Assembly (NCBI RefSeq): GCF_047250365.1
Contig: NZ_JBLBVL010000002.1
Coordinates: 62,001 to 126,000, forward strand
Length of the DNA: 64,000 bases
Direction of reading: 5' to 3'
DNA from: Thaumasiovibrio sp047250365
Lineage (GTDB): Bacteria; Pseudomonadota; Gammaproteobacteria; Enterobacterales; Vibrionaceae
Shown here: in pieces, positions 33,764 through 43,984 of the stretch
How positions within the stretch are numbered: the stretch's first letter is position 1
Layout of the letters: every line of letters starts with the position of its first letter
Notes under the pieces: model-generated
What the model saw: the letters and a program-made list of their open reading frames with translations, nothing else
Database searches by the model: none
What the model was told of the DNA's origin: nothing
Translations under genes and position numbers: made by a program

Positions 33764-36700
33764 TTAACCGATGTTAACGCGGGCATTACGGAACATACGC
33801 ATCCACGGACTGTTCTCGCTCCAGCTATCCGGGTGCCAAGAGTTCGCCACGGTACGGAAGACGCGCTCTGGGTGAGGCATCATAATCGTAACGCGACCAT
33901 CCGTTGTGGTTAGGCCAGTAATACCATTAGGCGATCCATTCGGGTTCACTGGGTAGTTTTGCGTTACATTGCCATAGTTATCCACGTAACGTAGTGCCAC
34001 TGTCCCTGACTGTTCAATGTTGGCTAGATGCTCACCATTGCGCACTTCAACACGTCCTTCACCGTGAGAAACCGCGATTGGCATACGGGATCCTGCCATA
34101 CCGTTAAAGAACAGAGATGATGACTCTTGTACTTCCACCAAGCTAAAGCGTGCTTCAAAGCGCTCCGACTCATTGCGCACAAAGCGTGGCCACAAATCAG
34201 CGCCTGGGATCAAATCGCGTAGGTTAGAAATCATCTGACAACCATTACACACACCCAGCGCAAACGTATCTTCACGATGGAAGAAGCCTTCAAACTGGTC
34301 TCGCGCATTGTTATTAAATAGAATCGATTTCGCCCAGCCTTCACCGGCACCTAACACGTCACCGTAAGAGAAGCCGCCACATGCCACTAAACCATTAAAG
34401 CCATCTAGTTGCACGCGACCCGATAAAATATCAGACATATGAACATCTTTGGCATCAAAGCCAGCACGGTCAAAGGCTGCAGCCATCTCTACGTGCGAGT
34501 TGACGCCCTGCTCACGCAGGATAGCCATTTGAGGTTTCGCTCCCGTCGCAATAAACGGTGCGGCGATATCTTCGTTGATATCAAAGCTCAAACGCGTATT
34601 CAGACCCGGATCATTGTTGTCTTTCTTCGCTGCAAACTCTTGGTCTGCACCGACTGGGTTGTCACGCATTGCTTGCATCTTATGCGTCATCTCAGCCCAA
34701 ATCGTCCGTAGCTCAGTACGATTTTGATTTAACAGTGTTTCTGTTCCGCGGTTAATACGCAGCGCATCTTCATTGGTCACTTGACCAATCACATGGCTAC
34801 ATGCGCTTAGGCCATGGGCTGCAAGAACCGCTTGCACGTTATCCAGCTCCGCATCAGCGACCTGAACCACCGCACCCAACTCTTCGTTAAACAAGATAGC
34901 TAGGGCGTCATCGCCAAGCACTGAAATATCGGCGTTAACGCCACAGTGACCGGCAAAGGCCATTTCTGCCAAGGTAGTGTAAAGTCCACCATCAGAACGA
35001 TCATGATAAGCCATTAGCTTATTGTCGCGAACCAAGGTTTGCACTGCGTTAAAGAAGCCTTTCAATAGCTCAGGGCTATCAACGTCAGCGGCTTTATCAC
35101 CCAATTGTTTATACACCTGCGCCAGTGCTGTTGCACCTAAACGGTTCTGACCACGGCCTAAATCAATCAGTATTAAGCTTGAGTCACCTTTATCGGTACG
35201 TAGCTGTGGGGTCACCGTATTACGTACATCTTCCACACGACCAAAGGCGGTAATGATCAATGATAGCGGCGAGGTGACTTCGCGTTGTTCGCCGTCTTGC
35301 TCCCACTTCGTCTTCATTGACATCGAGTCTTTACCGACTGGAATCGTTAAGCCCAACGCTGGGCATAGCTCTTCACCAATCGCTTTCACCGCTTCGTATA
35401 AACCAGCATCTTCACCTGGGTGACCCGCTGCTGACATCCAGTTAGCAGACAAATTAATGCGTTTCAAGTCGCCAATATCAGCAGAGGCAATATTGGTTAA
35501 AGCTTCACCGACCGCCATACGAGCAGACGCACCAAAGTCTAACAGTGCTGAAGGGGTGCGTTCACCCATCGACATCGCTTCACCATGGTAGGTGTCGTAA
35601 CTGGCTGCCGTTACCGCACAGTTGGCAACTGGCACCTGCCAAGGTCCTACCATTTGGTCACGTGCAACCAGCCCCGTTACGGTACGGTCGCCAATGGTAA
35701 TCAAGAAGGTTTTTTCAGCCACAGCTGGAAGACGTAACACACGGTGTGTCGCTTCTTCTAACTCAATATCAGTGCGGTCTAGCTCAACACCCTGTACCTT
35801 TTGAGTGGTTACATCGCGGTGCATCTTCGGCGGCTTACCCAACAAGATATCAAGCGGCATATCAATTGGCGTATCGTCGAAGTGTGAATCTTCTAGGGTT
35901 AAATGGCGCTCTTCTGTCGCTTCGCCCACAACCGCATACGGTGCACGTTCGCGCTGACAAATGGCATCAAATACGGCCATGTTTTCTGCAGCAACCGCCA
36001 TCACATAGCGTTCTTGTGATTCGTTACACCAGATCTCTAATGGGCTCATGCCTGGCTCATCATTTGGCACATCACGTAGCTGGAATTTACCGCCACGCTC
36101 ACCATCATCGACAAGCTCCGGCAGTGCATTAGAGATGCCACCGGCACCCACATCGTGGATGAACGCGATTGGGTTGTCATCACCCAACTGCCAGCAGCGA
36201 TCGATCACTTCCTGACAGCGGCGTTCCATTTCTGGGTTTTCACGTTGTACTGAAGCAAAATCCAAATCTTCAGCCGATTGACCTGATGCCATTGAAGATG
36301 CTGCACCACCGCCCAGACCGATATTCATCGCTGGACCGCCTAATACAATCAGCTTCGCGCCGACCGGGATCTCTTTCTTCTGTACGTGCTCTTCACGAAT
36401 GTTGCCCATACCACCTGCGATCATAATCGGCTTGTGGTAACCACGGATCTCTTCGCCGTTATGAGAGGTAACTTTCTCTTCATAAGTACGGAAATAGCCT
36501 AACAGATTGGGACGACCAAATTCGTTGTTAAATGCCGCACCACCCAGAGGACCTTCCAGCATAATATCCAGTGCGTTTACGATACGTCCCGGCTTACCAA
36601 AATCGCTTTCCCACGGCTGTTCAAAGCCTGGGATACGCAAGTTAGAAACAGTAAAGCCCACCAACCCAGCTTTTGGCTTACCACCAATACCTGTCGCGCC

Positions 36701-37657
36701 TTCATCGCGGATCTCACCACCACTCCCCGTTGACGCGCCCGGCCAAGGTGATATCGCGGTGGGGTGGTTGTGTGTTTCAACCTTCATCAGAATATGGGCG
36801 TTTTCCTGATGGTAGTTATATTGACGTGACTCGGCATCAGGGAAGAAACGGCCCACGGCAGATCCTTCCATAACAGCCGCATTATCTTTATACGCAGAGA
36901 GCACATAATCACCATGGGTCTCATACGTATTTTTGATCATTTTGAACAAGGATTTCTCTTGCTCAACGCCATCAATGGTCCAATCGGCATTAAAGATCTT
37001 ATGGCGACAGTGTTCAGAGTTTGCCTGTGCAAACATCATCAATTCTATGTCGTTCGGGTTGCGACCCAGTTTGATAAAGCTCTCAACTAAATAGTCAATT
37101 TCATCATCAGCCAACGCCAAGCCTAATGCGATATTCGCCTCTTCCAATGCTTGACGCCCACCAGAAAGCACATCTACGCTACGTTTAGGCGCAGGTTCAG
37201 CTTGAGTGAACAAGGTTTGTGCTGCATTTAGTTCGCTAAAGACCACTTCCATCATGCGATCATGGATCAGACCTTTTAACTCAACCAGCTGATCTTCACT
37301 TAATTCTGCTGATGTCTCAATGTAATAGGCTGTACCACGCTCTAAACGCAACACTTTCTCTAAACCACAGTTATGGGCAATATCAGTTGATTTTGAAGAC
37401 CAAGGAGAAATCGTACCTGGGCGCGGAGTCACCAATAAAAGTGTGCCTGTTGGTTCATGCTCCGCAATAGTTGGCCCATACTGTAGTAGGCTCGCTAGCT
37501 TACTTAGCTCACTCGGGTCTAGTGGGGATGACAAGTCAGCAAAGTGCATGAATTCGGTGTAAATACCAGTGACAGGCAGGTTAAGCTCGCCACAACGCGT
37601 CAGTAGCTTGTTAACGCGGAACTCAGACAGAGCGGGTGAACCTCGCAAAATTTCCAT
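33764..37657 (-). CDS. purL: Phosphoribosylformylglycinamidine synthase
   Basis: PurL makes FGAM from FGAR, glutamine and ATP in purine synthesis. This is the large single-chain form of about 1297 residues: PurS-like N-terminus, FGAM synthetase domains (FAQANSEHCRHKIFNADW, KVETHNHPTAISPWPGA) and a C-terminal glutamine amidotransferase with nucleophile LGVCNGCQM and PHPERVFR. ATG 37657 (MEILRGSPALSEFRVNK) matches E. coli; an ATG two codons upstream has poorer SD spacing. A PurR box and candidate -10/-35 lie upstream. It is next to mltF and close to tadA, as in E. coli. Confidence 0.97.
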   Translation of the reverse strand: MEILRGSPALSEFRVNKLLTRCGELNLPVTGIYTEFMHFADLSSPLDPSELSKLASLLQYGPTIAEHEPTGTLLLVTPRPGTISPWSSKSTDIAHNCGLEKVLRLERGTAYYIETSAELSEDQLVELKGLIHDRMMEVVFSELNAAQTLFTQAEPAPKRSVDVLSGGRQALEEANIALGLALADDEIDYLVESFIKLGRNPNDIELMMFAQANSEHCRHKIFNADWTIDGVEQEKSLFKMIKNTYETHGDYVLSAYKDNAAVMEGSAVGRFFPDAESRQYNYHQENAHILMKVETHNHPTAISPWPGASTGSGGEIRDEGATGIGGKPKAGLVGFTVSNLRIPGFEQPWESDFGKPGRIVNALDIMLEGPLGGAAFNNEFGRPNLLGYFRTYEEKVTSHNGEEIRGYHKPIMIAGGMGNIREEHVQKKEIPVGAKLIVLGGPAMNIGLGGGAASSMASGQSAEDLDFASVQRENPEMERRCQEVIDRCWQLGDDNPIAFIHDVGAGGISNALPELVDDGERGGKFQLRDVPNDEPGMSPLEIWCNESQERYVMAVAAENMAVFDAICQRERAPYAVVGEATEERHLTLEDSHFDDTPIDMPLDILLGKPPKMHRDVTTQKVQGVELDRTDIELEEATHRVLRLPAVAEKTFLITIGDRTVTGLVARDQMVGPWQVPVANCAVTAASYDTYHGEAMSMGERTPSALLDFGASARMAVGEALTNIASADIGDLKRINLSANWMSAAGHPGEDAGLYEAVKAIGEELCPALGLTIPVGKDSMSMKTKWEQDGEQREVTSPLSLIITAFGRVEDVRNTVTPQLRTDKGDSSLILIDLGRGQNRLGATALAQVYKQLGDKAADVDSPELLKGFFNAVQTLVRDNKLMAYHDRSDGGLYTTLAEMAFAGHCGVNADISVLGDDALAILFNEELGAVVQVADAELDNVQAVLAAHGLSACSHVIGQVTNEDALRINRGTETLLNQNRTELRTIWAEMTHKMQAMRDNPVGADQEFAAKKDNNDPGLNTRLSFDINEDIAAPFIATGAKPQMAILREQGVNSHVEMAAAFDRAGFDAKDVHMSDILSGRVQLDGFNGLVACGGFSYGDVLGAGEGWAKSILFNNNARDQFEGFFHREDTFALGVCNGCQMISNLRDLIPGADLWPRFVRNESERFEARFSLVEVQESSSLFFNGMAGSRMPIAVSHGEGRVEVRNGEHLANIEQSGTVALRYVDNYGNVTQNYPVNPNGSPNGITGLTTTDGRVTIMMPHPERVFRTVANSWHPDSWSENSPWMRMFRNARVNIG

Positions 37658-37779
37658 GTGCATACATCTCTCGATTAGCAATTGAAGAAAGGGGTAGTGC
37701 GATGATGTCTAAGTTCAGTGACTAATGTATACTAAGCAACAGAATAAACAGCATGGCACTCACCTCTGTTTTCGGCGCT

Positions 37780-37808
37780 ATTATAGGGGAAAAAGTGTAG
37801 CGGCGTAA
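37780..37808 (-). promoter_or_regulatory. Candidate purL sigma-70 promoter
   Basis: On minus, TATAAT (37785-37780) with TTACGC as the -35 (37808-37803), 17 bases apart. The PurR box sits just upstream. Confidence 0.6.
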
Positions 37809-37814
37809 CACCCA

Positions 37815-37830
37815 AAGCAAACGTTTGCGT
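37815..37830. promoter_or_regulatory. PurR operator upstream of purL
   Basis: AAGCAAACGTTTGCGT matches every fixed position of the PurR consensus ANGCAANCGTTTNCNT and is nearly palindromic. Confidence 0.85.
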
Positions 37831-37957
37831 TATTTTTTTCAATTCATGCCAAAATAAGCGAATGATTGTCAATTTATCGTTTAGTCTTTGAATGTCCTTT
37901 GCTCTCATCTATGCGTTTGGTATAAAGACACTCAAAAGTAATAGAAGAGTAAAGCTG

Positions 37958-39487
37958 TTGAATTATACAGAAAAGCATTCCCAATGGATGAAGCTAATTG
38001 GCCTGTTATTTGTGCTGCTTGCTATGCAAGGGTGCGAGTATCAATCCATACAGCACAACCAAATAGAAGAGATACGCCAACGTGGTGTATTGCGTGTTGG
38101 CACACTCAACAACCAACTCTCCTACTACATCGGTCAAGACGGCCCAACTGGGCTTGACTATCAGCTAGCAGCAATGCTGGCCGAGCAGCTCGACGTTAAG
38201 CTAGAAATGCAACCCGTCTTTGGTTTATCCGGCCTATTTCCCACTTTAGATCGCGGCGATGTCGACATTATTGCCGCAGGCCTGACCATTACACCGGAAC
38301 GAATGAATGATTACCTCCCCGCGCCAGCATACTATTTCGCGACTCAAGTGTTAGTGTACAAAAATGGTCAATGGCGGCCGCGTGACATCGATAACCTCAT
38401 CGAGCAAACAGGCAGCCTTATGGTGACGACGAATTCAAGCCATGAAGCAACTCTCTATAAGCTTAAACAGCAGTACCCCGATCTAGAATGGCAAAGTACC
38501 GACAATAAAGATGGTGATGAGCTATTGAAAATGGTCGCGGAAGGGACGTTGGACTATACCATTGCTGACTCTGTTGATGTCGCTTTGATGCAGCGCACTT
38601 ATCCTGATATTACGGTTGCATTAGAGCTCAGTGACAATCAACCAATCGCTTGGTATGTAGAACACCGCAATGAAAACAGTTTGCATGCGCTATTGGTGGA
38701 GTTTTTTGGCGATTTAAAACAGAGCGGTGAACTGGCTAAATTGGAAGAGCGCTATCTGGGTTACGTTGACACCTTTGACTATGTCGATACCCGTGCCTTT
38801 ATTCGTGCTGTGGAAAGTAAACTGCCAGACTGGCAGCCTCTTTTTGAAAAATATGCGGGCGAATTCGACTGGCGACTATTGGCAGCGCTCTCTTATCAGG
38901 AGTCGCACTGGAATCCTCGTGCGGTATCACCAACTGGGGTTAGGGGCATGATGATGTTGACCCTGCCGACAGCAAAATCGATGGGCGTACAGAACCGCCT
39001 TGACCCGGAGCAGAGTATACGTGGTGGTTCAGACTACCTCAGCAAACTCATAAAACGAATTCCTGATAGTATCGATGAACATGAGAAAATCTGGTTTGCA
39101 CTTGCTTCATACAATGTAGGCTATGGCCACGTTATGGATGCCCGCCGCCTAACACGCGCACAAGGTGGCAACCCTGATGCGTGGAGTGACGTAAAGCTTC
39201 GCTTACCACAACTACGTCAACGACAGTACTACAGCCAAACACGCTATGGCTATGCACGCGGTGACGAAGCCCAACTCTATGTAGAGAACATTCGTCGCTA
39301 TTACCAAAGCTTGATTGGCTACTTTAACGCCCAGCAACCGATCGTCGAAGAAGTGAATAACGAGGATTTAGCCGAAATAGAGACGGTTACTCCGGAAGTA
39401 ACTGAGCCAGATGCGTTATCGGCAGCAACAGCGACTCAAAACAGTGATACGCCAATATCAGATAATGAAGCGAGCGCGCAAGAATAA
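37958..39487 (+). CDS. mltF: Membrane-bound lytic murein transglycosylase F
   Basis: MltF cleaves peptidoglycan glycan strands, forming 1,6-anhydroMurNAc ends, which AmpG can recycle. A lipoprotein signal ends LLAMQGC. The next region is a periplasmic-binding-protein-like domain (GVLRVGTLNNQLSYYIG) and the C-terminal half is an SLT lysozyme-like domain with the catalytic Glu in YQESHWNPRAVSPTGVRG. TTG 37958 is favoured because AGAAGAG precedes it; ATG 37988 is also plausible and keeps the lipobox. The last 35 or so residues are an acidic low-complexity tail. Confidence 0.92.
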   Translation: MNYTEKHSQWMKLIGLLFVLLAMQGCEYQSIQHNQIEEIRQRGVLRVGTLNNQLSYYIGQDGPTGLDYQLAAMLAEQLDVKLEMQPVFGLSGLFPTLDRGDVDIIAAGLTITPERMNDYLPAPAYYFATQVLVYKNGQWRPRDIDNLIEQTGSLMVTTNSSHEATLYKLKQQYPDLEWQSTDNKDGDELLKMVAEGTLDYTIADSVDVALMQRTYPDITVALELSDNQPIAWYVEHRNENSLHALLVEFFGDLKQSGELAKLEERYLGYVDTFDYVDTRAFIRAVESKLPDWQPLFEKYAGEFDWRLLAALSYQESHWNPRAVSPTGVRGMMMLTLPTAKSMGVQNRLDPEQSIRGGSDYLSKLIKRIPDSIDEHEKIWFALASYNVGYGHVMDARRLTRAQGGNPDAWSDVKLRLPQLRQRQYYSQTRYGYARGDEAQLYVENIRRYYQSLIGYFNAQQPIVEEVNNEDLAEIETVTPEVTEPDALSAATATQNSDTPISDNEASAQE

Positions 39488-39562
39488 AACGCTACGACTC
39501 GGTGACTAGGTAGCCTAAAGCAGGCTGAGCACATTTAGTGATAGGTCGTCTTATCAAGCATT

Positions 39563-39598
39563 AAGCCCACTATGCTAACGCATCGTGGGCTTTTTTTA
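39563..39598 (+). terminator. Rho-independent terminator of mltF
   Basis: A long stem (AAGCCCAC...GTGGGCTT with an inner TATGC/GCAT pair) ends in seven T on plus, about 75 bp after mltF. Confidence 0.85.
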
Positions 39599-39603
39599 GT
39601 GTG

Positions 39604-40110
39604 TCACTCTACCGACGGCTGACCACCCTCGTTCTGTTTAGCAGCTTGTTTTAGTGCTTTTTTTTCGGCTCGGCGGCGACGGAAAAATGCTTGCAGTTGA
39701 GATTTACACGCATCGTGCAACACCCCACCCTCTGCACTTACCTTGTGATTCGCTTCAGGATAGTCCAGCAGGTTCATCACTGATCCCGCCGCGCCAGTTT
39801 TATTGTCGCTAGCCCCATAATAGACTTTCGCCACACGCGCATGCACCATCGCTGCCGCGCACATAGGGCAGGGTTCTAACGTGACATACAGCTCTGCATC
39901 CAACAATCGATAGTTCTCAACAACTCGACCAGCCTGACGCAATGCCATCATCTCAGCATGGGCTGTCGCATCATGCTGACCAATCGAACGGTTCCACCCT
40001 TCGCCGATCACTTGATCGTTTAATACGACCACCGCACCAACGGGGACTTCACCTTCTTGCTCGGCTTTTTCTGCTAATGATAGCGCATAGCGCATATACT
40101 TCTCGTTCAC
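39604..40110 (-). CDS. tadA: tRNA-specific adenosine deaminase TadA
   Basis: TadA converts A34 to inosine in tRNA-Arg(ACG), needed to read CGN codons. The zinc site is HAEMMALRQAG plus PCPMCAAAMVHARV, and the 168-residue length is as in E. coli. RibD-type deaminases are excluded by the missing reductase half and the PCPMC motif. It converges on mltF and is next to the purL region, as in E. coli. Confidence 0.95.
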   Translation of the reverse strand: MNEKYMRYALSLAEKAEQEGEVPVGAVVVLNDQVIGEGWNRSIGQHDATAHAEMMALRQAGRVVENYRLLDAELYVTLEPCPMCAAAMVHARVAKVYYGASDNKTGAAGSVMNLLDYPEANHKVSAEGGVLHDACKSQLQAFFRRRRAEKKALKQAAKQNEGGQPSVE

Positions 40111-40186
40111 GCCTTCACCCTTATTGATCTATTGCGCGGCGATTATAGCAAACATTTTTGATTGGTTACTGCCCAATAGATACAAC

Positions 40187-40210
40187 AAAGGCTGGCACTG
40201 GCCAGCCTTT
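40187..40210 (-). terminator. Terminator after the first AbgT gene
   Basis: Stem AAAGGCTGGC with GCCAGCCTTT around ACTG. T-content after the stem on minus is modest (TTTGTTG). Confidence 0.7.
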
Positions 40211-40235
40211 TCTATCCTATTACTACACTTAACGT

Positions 40236-41798
40236 TTAGAAACCAAGTGGCAAACCAAACGTAAAGAAGACGATCAGTAGACCGGTCCAAGCCGTCATAA
40301 AGGCGATAGAGTATGGCACCATCATCGCAATCACATCACCAAACGTAAGCTCTGGTTTGTACTTACGCATGAAGGCAAGAATGACCCCCGCATATGTCAT
40401 CATCGGCGTAATAATGTTGGTCGATGAATCAGCAACGCGGTACGCAGCTGCCACCATATCTGGCGTCATATCTGGGTTTACTTGATACAGCATTGGAACG
40501 AAAATTGGCCCAAGTAGCATCCACTTCGATGTTAATCCACCAACGAAAAGGTTGATCACTGCGGTAGTAAGAATAAAACCAATGATCAGCAGGATTGGAA
40601 ACTCTTGTAAGCCCAACGCACCAAGGAAGGTCGCACCTAAATAGGTAATATAGGTACCAAGTCCGGAGTAGCTCATCAAACCTAAGAAGTTATAGCAGAA
40701 GAACGTCAGCACTAAAACATAGCCCATGGTATTCATCTGTTTGACCATCGATGAAACAACGTCCTGAACGTTCTTAAACTTGCCAACCGCTACGCCATAG
40801 AAGATACCAACAATCGTGAAGGTCATCGCAATCAGCAAGATCACGTTATCTAAATAAGGAGATACTTCACGGCCCGCCTCATTGACATAGGTTGCCAACG
40901 GTCCCGTTGCAAGCATAACAATTAACGCTAGTGAGATAGCAAGCCCAAATGCCGCCGCTTTCAAACCTTTATTTTCTGCTGCTGAGACAGCAAAATCATT
41001 TAGGTTCATGTCTTCAGGGATCTGATACTCCATCTTTTCTAAGCGTGGTGCGACATACTTCGCTGTCACCCAAGCCCCTAAGCCCGCCAATAAGAAAGTC
41101 GAGACAAAGATAAAGTAGTAGTGCATCGTCGCTGGATTAAGCGTTCGTCCATCTGCGGCTTCAAAAGGAATACCCTGCGCTTCCGCGAAAATACGTGCAT
41201 TGGCACCAATAATCACATCGATCGGCGTCGCTGGGATCAAGTTGGCACTGAAGCCTGCCGATACACCAGCAAAAGCGGCAGCCATACCAATTAATGGGTT
41301 TTTACCTAAGCCAGCATAGAGCATACCCGCAAGTGGGATAAGAACAAGGTAACCCGCATCGGTCGCTATCGAGCTCATAATACCGAGGAAAACCACCAGC
41401 ATCGGCAAGTATTTATCATTAATTTTCAAGCCCACTTTCTTAATAACAGCAGAAAGAAAACCCGAATTTTCTGCAATGCCTACCCCAAGCATCACAATCA
41501 AAATAATACCAAGAACACCACCGCCAAATGCTAGCCAGTTTGCCAAAATAGCATTGTTAAACATCCAACGGACATTCTCTGCGGCAAGCATATTTTTAAT
41601 GGTGTATTGAATCGTCCCACCATCAGCAGCGAGTGATTCAAACTGTAATCCACCAATCATTCCCGTTACCAATAGGCAGGCGGTAAACAAAAACATAAAA
41701 ATAATCACAGGATCGGGAATTCGTTTCCCGGCGCGTTCAATAAAGCCAATAATACCTGAACTACCAGCATCAGACGGCTTTACAGAGATATCACTCAT
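40236..41798 (-). CDS. AbgT-family transporter (copy nearer tadA)
   Basis: A 520-residue inner-membrane transporter of the AbgT family. Characterised members import p-aminobenzoyl-glutamate or export antimetabolites such as sulfonamides. The start ATG 41798 has SD GGAGAG; an upstream in-frame ATG at 41855 is an extension. About eleven hydrophobic segments carry the signature AAFAGVSAGFSANLIPATPIDV and LFVGGLTSKWMLLGPIFVPML. It is separately terminated. A related gene follows on the same strand. Substrate is not deducible. Confidence 0.88.
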   Translation of the reverse strand: MSDISVKPSDAGSSGIIGFIERAGKRIPDPVIIFMFLFTACLLVTGMIGGLQFESLAADGGTIQYTIKNMLAAENVRWMFNNAILANWLAFGGGVLGIILIVMLGVGIAENSGFLSAVIKKVGLKINDKYLPMLVVFLGIMSSIATDAGYLVLIPLAGMLYAGLGKNPLIGMAAAFAGVSAGFSANLIPATPIDVIIGANARIFAEAQGIPFEAADGRTLNPATMHYYFIFVSTFLLAGLGAWVTAKYVAPRLEKMEYQIPEDMNLNDFAVSAAENKGLKAAAFGLAISLALIVMLATGPLATYVNEAGREVSPYLDNVILLIAMTFTIVGIFYGVAVGKFKNVQDVVSSMVKQMNTMGYVLVLTFFCYNFLGLMSYSGLGTYITYLGATFLGALGLQEFPILLIIGFILTTAVINLFVGGLTSKWMLLGPIFVPMLYQVNPDMTPDMVAAAYRVADSSTNIITPMMTYAGVILAFMRKYKPELTFGDVIAMMVPYSIAFMTAWTGLLIVFFTFGLPLGF

Positions 41799-42083
41799 TG
41801 CTCTCTCCATATAGTAAATAATATCACACAACAAAGAGAAACTAGCAGATAACACCTTAGCATTACAATTTCACAAAATAGCTACTTTGCAAACAAAAAT
41901 AGCAGTAGCACGCCATAATAACAGCAATCGATAAAGCACAGCTCTAGATTGACAAGCCTTTATCACTACCAAAGAGCCATTTTACAGCACATAACGTTAA
42001 GTGAATTAATTTATACTTTTACCATCAGACAACAGAATACAACAAGAGATTAACCAGACACAGACAAAGCATCAACACAGCGC
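41799..42083. other. Region between the two AbgT genes
   Basis: About 285 AT-rich bp upstream of the first AbgT gene start, holding its promoter. No hexamer pair or small gene could be supported. Confidence 0.4.
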
Positions 42084-42089
42084 ATAAAA

Positions 42090-42118
42090 AAAGGCCAGCG
42101 ACAATGCCGCTGGCCTTT
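42090..42118 (-). terminator. Rho-independent terminator of the second AbgT gene
   Basis: An 11-bp stem AAAGGCCAGCG with CGCTGGCCTTT around a seven-base loop, followed on minus by seven T. Confidence 0.9.
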
Positions 42119-42134
42119 ATTCACCGAATCCCAA

Positions 42135-43694
42135 TTACATGGTATAGGTGTATGGTGCTTGGATACCTAGTGGAATACCAACGAACCAGTACAGTAGTAG
42201 GAACGCTGTCCAACCGATTAGCATTGCAATCGAGTAAGGCATCATCATTGAAGCTAGTGAACCAATACCTGAGTTCTTCACATAGCGCTGCATGTAAACA
42301 ACAACTAGAGGGAAGAATACCATCATTGGAGAGATGATGTTCGACACGGAGTCACCAACACGGTATGCAGCCTGAGTTAGCTCTGGCGAAATACCTACAG
42401 CCATTAGCATTGGAACCATAATCGGACCAATCAATGCCCACTTAGCTGATGCAGAACCAACCAGTAGGTTAACAAATGCTGTCAGCAAAATCATACCAAC
42501 GATAGTAACTTGACCTGGCAATTCCAATGCTTGTAGCAACTGCGCACCAGATAGTGCTAATAGCGTACCAAGGTTAGAATCAGAGAAAGCCACCAAGAAC
42601 TGAGCAATGAAGAATGCCATCACCATGAAGCCGCCCATACCAGCCATTGTCTTAGACATTGACTTGATAACGTCATCAGATGCTTTGAAGGTACCAGCAA
42701 CACGGCCGTAAACCACACCAGGGATAACGAATAGGATAAAGATCAATGGAACAATTGACTGCATTACTGGTGCAGCAAATGAGGTAATTTGACCATCTGG
42801 TGCACGTAGTGGTGAAGTTTCAGGAAGAAGTGCAACAACAAGTGCAACGATACCAGCAATCATCGCCCAACCTGCACGGCTAAATGCCTTGCTTTCAGTA
42901 TCAGTGAATGAACCCATGTCTGGCGCTTCTTCAGCATCATCATCGATCGGCGTATTTGCTAAGCGAGGCTCAATAATTTTCTCAGTCACATACCAACCAA
43001 TAGCAACAATAACCATTGAAGATAGACCAGTAAAGTAGATATTCGCTAGTGGGTTAACAATGTATTCAGGATCTAGAATAGCAGCCGCTTCTTGCGTGAA
43101 ACCAGCCAAAAGTGGGTCAATACCTGAAGGAACGAAGTTCGCCGCAAAGCCACCAGATACACCAGCAAATGCTGCTGCAATACCTGCAAGAGGGTGACGA
43201 CCCGCCGCGTGGAAAATAATACCACCCAGAGGGATAACCAGAACATAACCAGCATCAGCCGCGGTGTGCGATACAATCGCAACCAAAATCAGCATTGGGG
43301 TGATAAAACGCGCAGGGGTTACCATTAGCATCTTTTTCAAGCCCGTATTGATAAAGCCTGACGCTTCAGCAACACCAACACCCAGCATCGCCACCAATAC
43401 GATACCTAGTGGAGCAAAACCTGTGAAGTTGCCAACCATTGTTGACAAGAAGTGTGCAAAGCCTTCACCTGTCAGTAGGTTATTGACCTGGATTGCTGAG
43501 CCTGTTACTGGGTGAATTAGGTCGAACTCTACGCGAGAGAGTAGTGCAGAAAGAACCCAAACCGTAATCAAACCCCAAAAGAAAAGAAGCGCGGGATCAG
43601 GAATTTTATTACCTGCTTTTTCAATAAAGTTCAGGAACCGATTCATCGCACCGTTTGATGCTGCGGCTGGCGCCTGAGTTTCTTGTTTGCTCAT
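42135..43694 (-). CDS. AbgT-family transporter (copy nearer guaA)
   Basis: A 519-residue AbgT-family transporter with about eleven membrane segments. It differs from its neighbour: the signature region reads AAFAGVSGGFAANFVPSGIDPLLAGFTQEAA and the late helix LLVGSASAKWALIGPIMVPML. Each copy has its own terminator, so they are independently regulated and probably have different substrates. Upstream lies an 18-base palindrome (43738-43755). Confidence 0.88.
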   Translation of the reverse strand: MSKQETQAPAAASNGAMNRFLNFIEKAGNKIPDPALLFFWGLITVWVLSALLSRVEFDLIHPVTGSAIQVNNLLTGEGFAHFLSTMVGNFTGFAPLGIVLVAMLGVGVAEASGFINTGLKKMLMVTPARFITPMLILVAIVSHTAADAGYVLVIPLGGIIFHAAGRHPLAGIAAAFAGVSGGFAANFVPSGIDPLLAGFTQEAAAILDPEYIVNPLANIYFTGLSSMVIVAIGWYVTEKIIEPRLANTPIDDDAEEAPDMGSFTDTESKAFSRAGWAMIAGIVALVVALLPETSPLRAPDGQITSFAAPVMQSIVPLIFILFVIPGVVYGRVAGTFKASDDVIKSMSKTMAGMGGFMVMAFFIAQFLVAFSDSNLGTLLALSGAQLLQALELPGQVTIVGMILLTAFVNLLVGSASAKWALIGPIMVPMLMAVGISPELTQAAYRVGDSVSNIISPMMVFFPLVVVYMQRYVKNSGIGSLASMMMPYSIAMLIGWTAFLLLYWFVGIPLGIQAPYTYTM

Positions 43695-43737
43695 AGGAGC
43701 TCCGTTTCATTATTTATGGACATTAGTTGCGCTTATC

Positions 43738-43755
43738 ACCAATTATCATTGGTGG
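43738..43755. promoter_or_regulatory. Palindrome upstream of the second AbgT gene
   Basis: CACCAATTATCATTGGTG is a perfect 7-bp inverted repeat with a TATC centre, 44 bp upstream of the minus-strand start. It is placed like an operator; the regulator is unknown. Confidence 0.45.
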
Positions 43756-43984
43756 CAAACCACAACCTAATTTTCAAGCCCATTATAATGCAAGCTGAAC
43801 CAAATAAAGAATATGCAACTGCCATTTTTAAAAAACCCGTCACAGTATTACTGTCAGAGCCCCATACAGCGACATATATAACCACAATATCATTTTCATG
43901 CCAGCAACGAGATATTCACAATGCATCACCTAAATGTAGCACGTTAAACACCACAGCAACCTCATCTCTTCTGAAATTTGCCGA
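43756..43984. other. Remaining guaA-AbgT intergenic sequence
   Basis: Roughly 230 bp between the palindrome and the guaA terminator. It is AT-rich and holds no supported gene or RNA. Confidence 0.4.

Larger units (their letters stand above)
37658..37957. other. Divergent purL / mltF control region
   Basis: About 300 bp with the purL promoter elements (37780-37808) and PurR box (37815-37830) on minus. The mltF promoter should also lie here but was not resolved. No small gene is supported. Confidence 0.55.
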
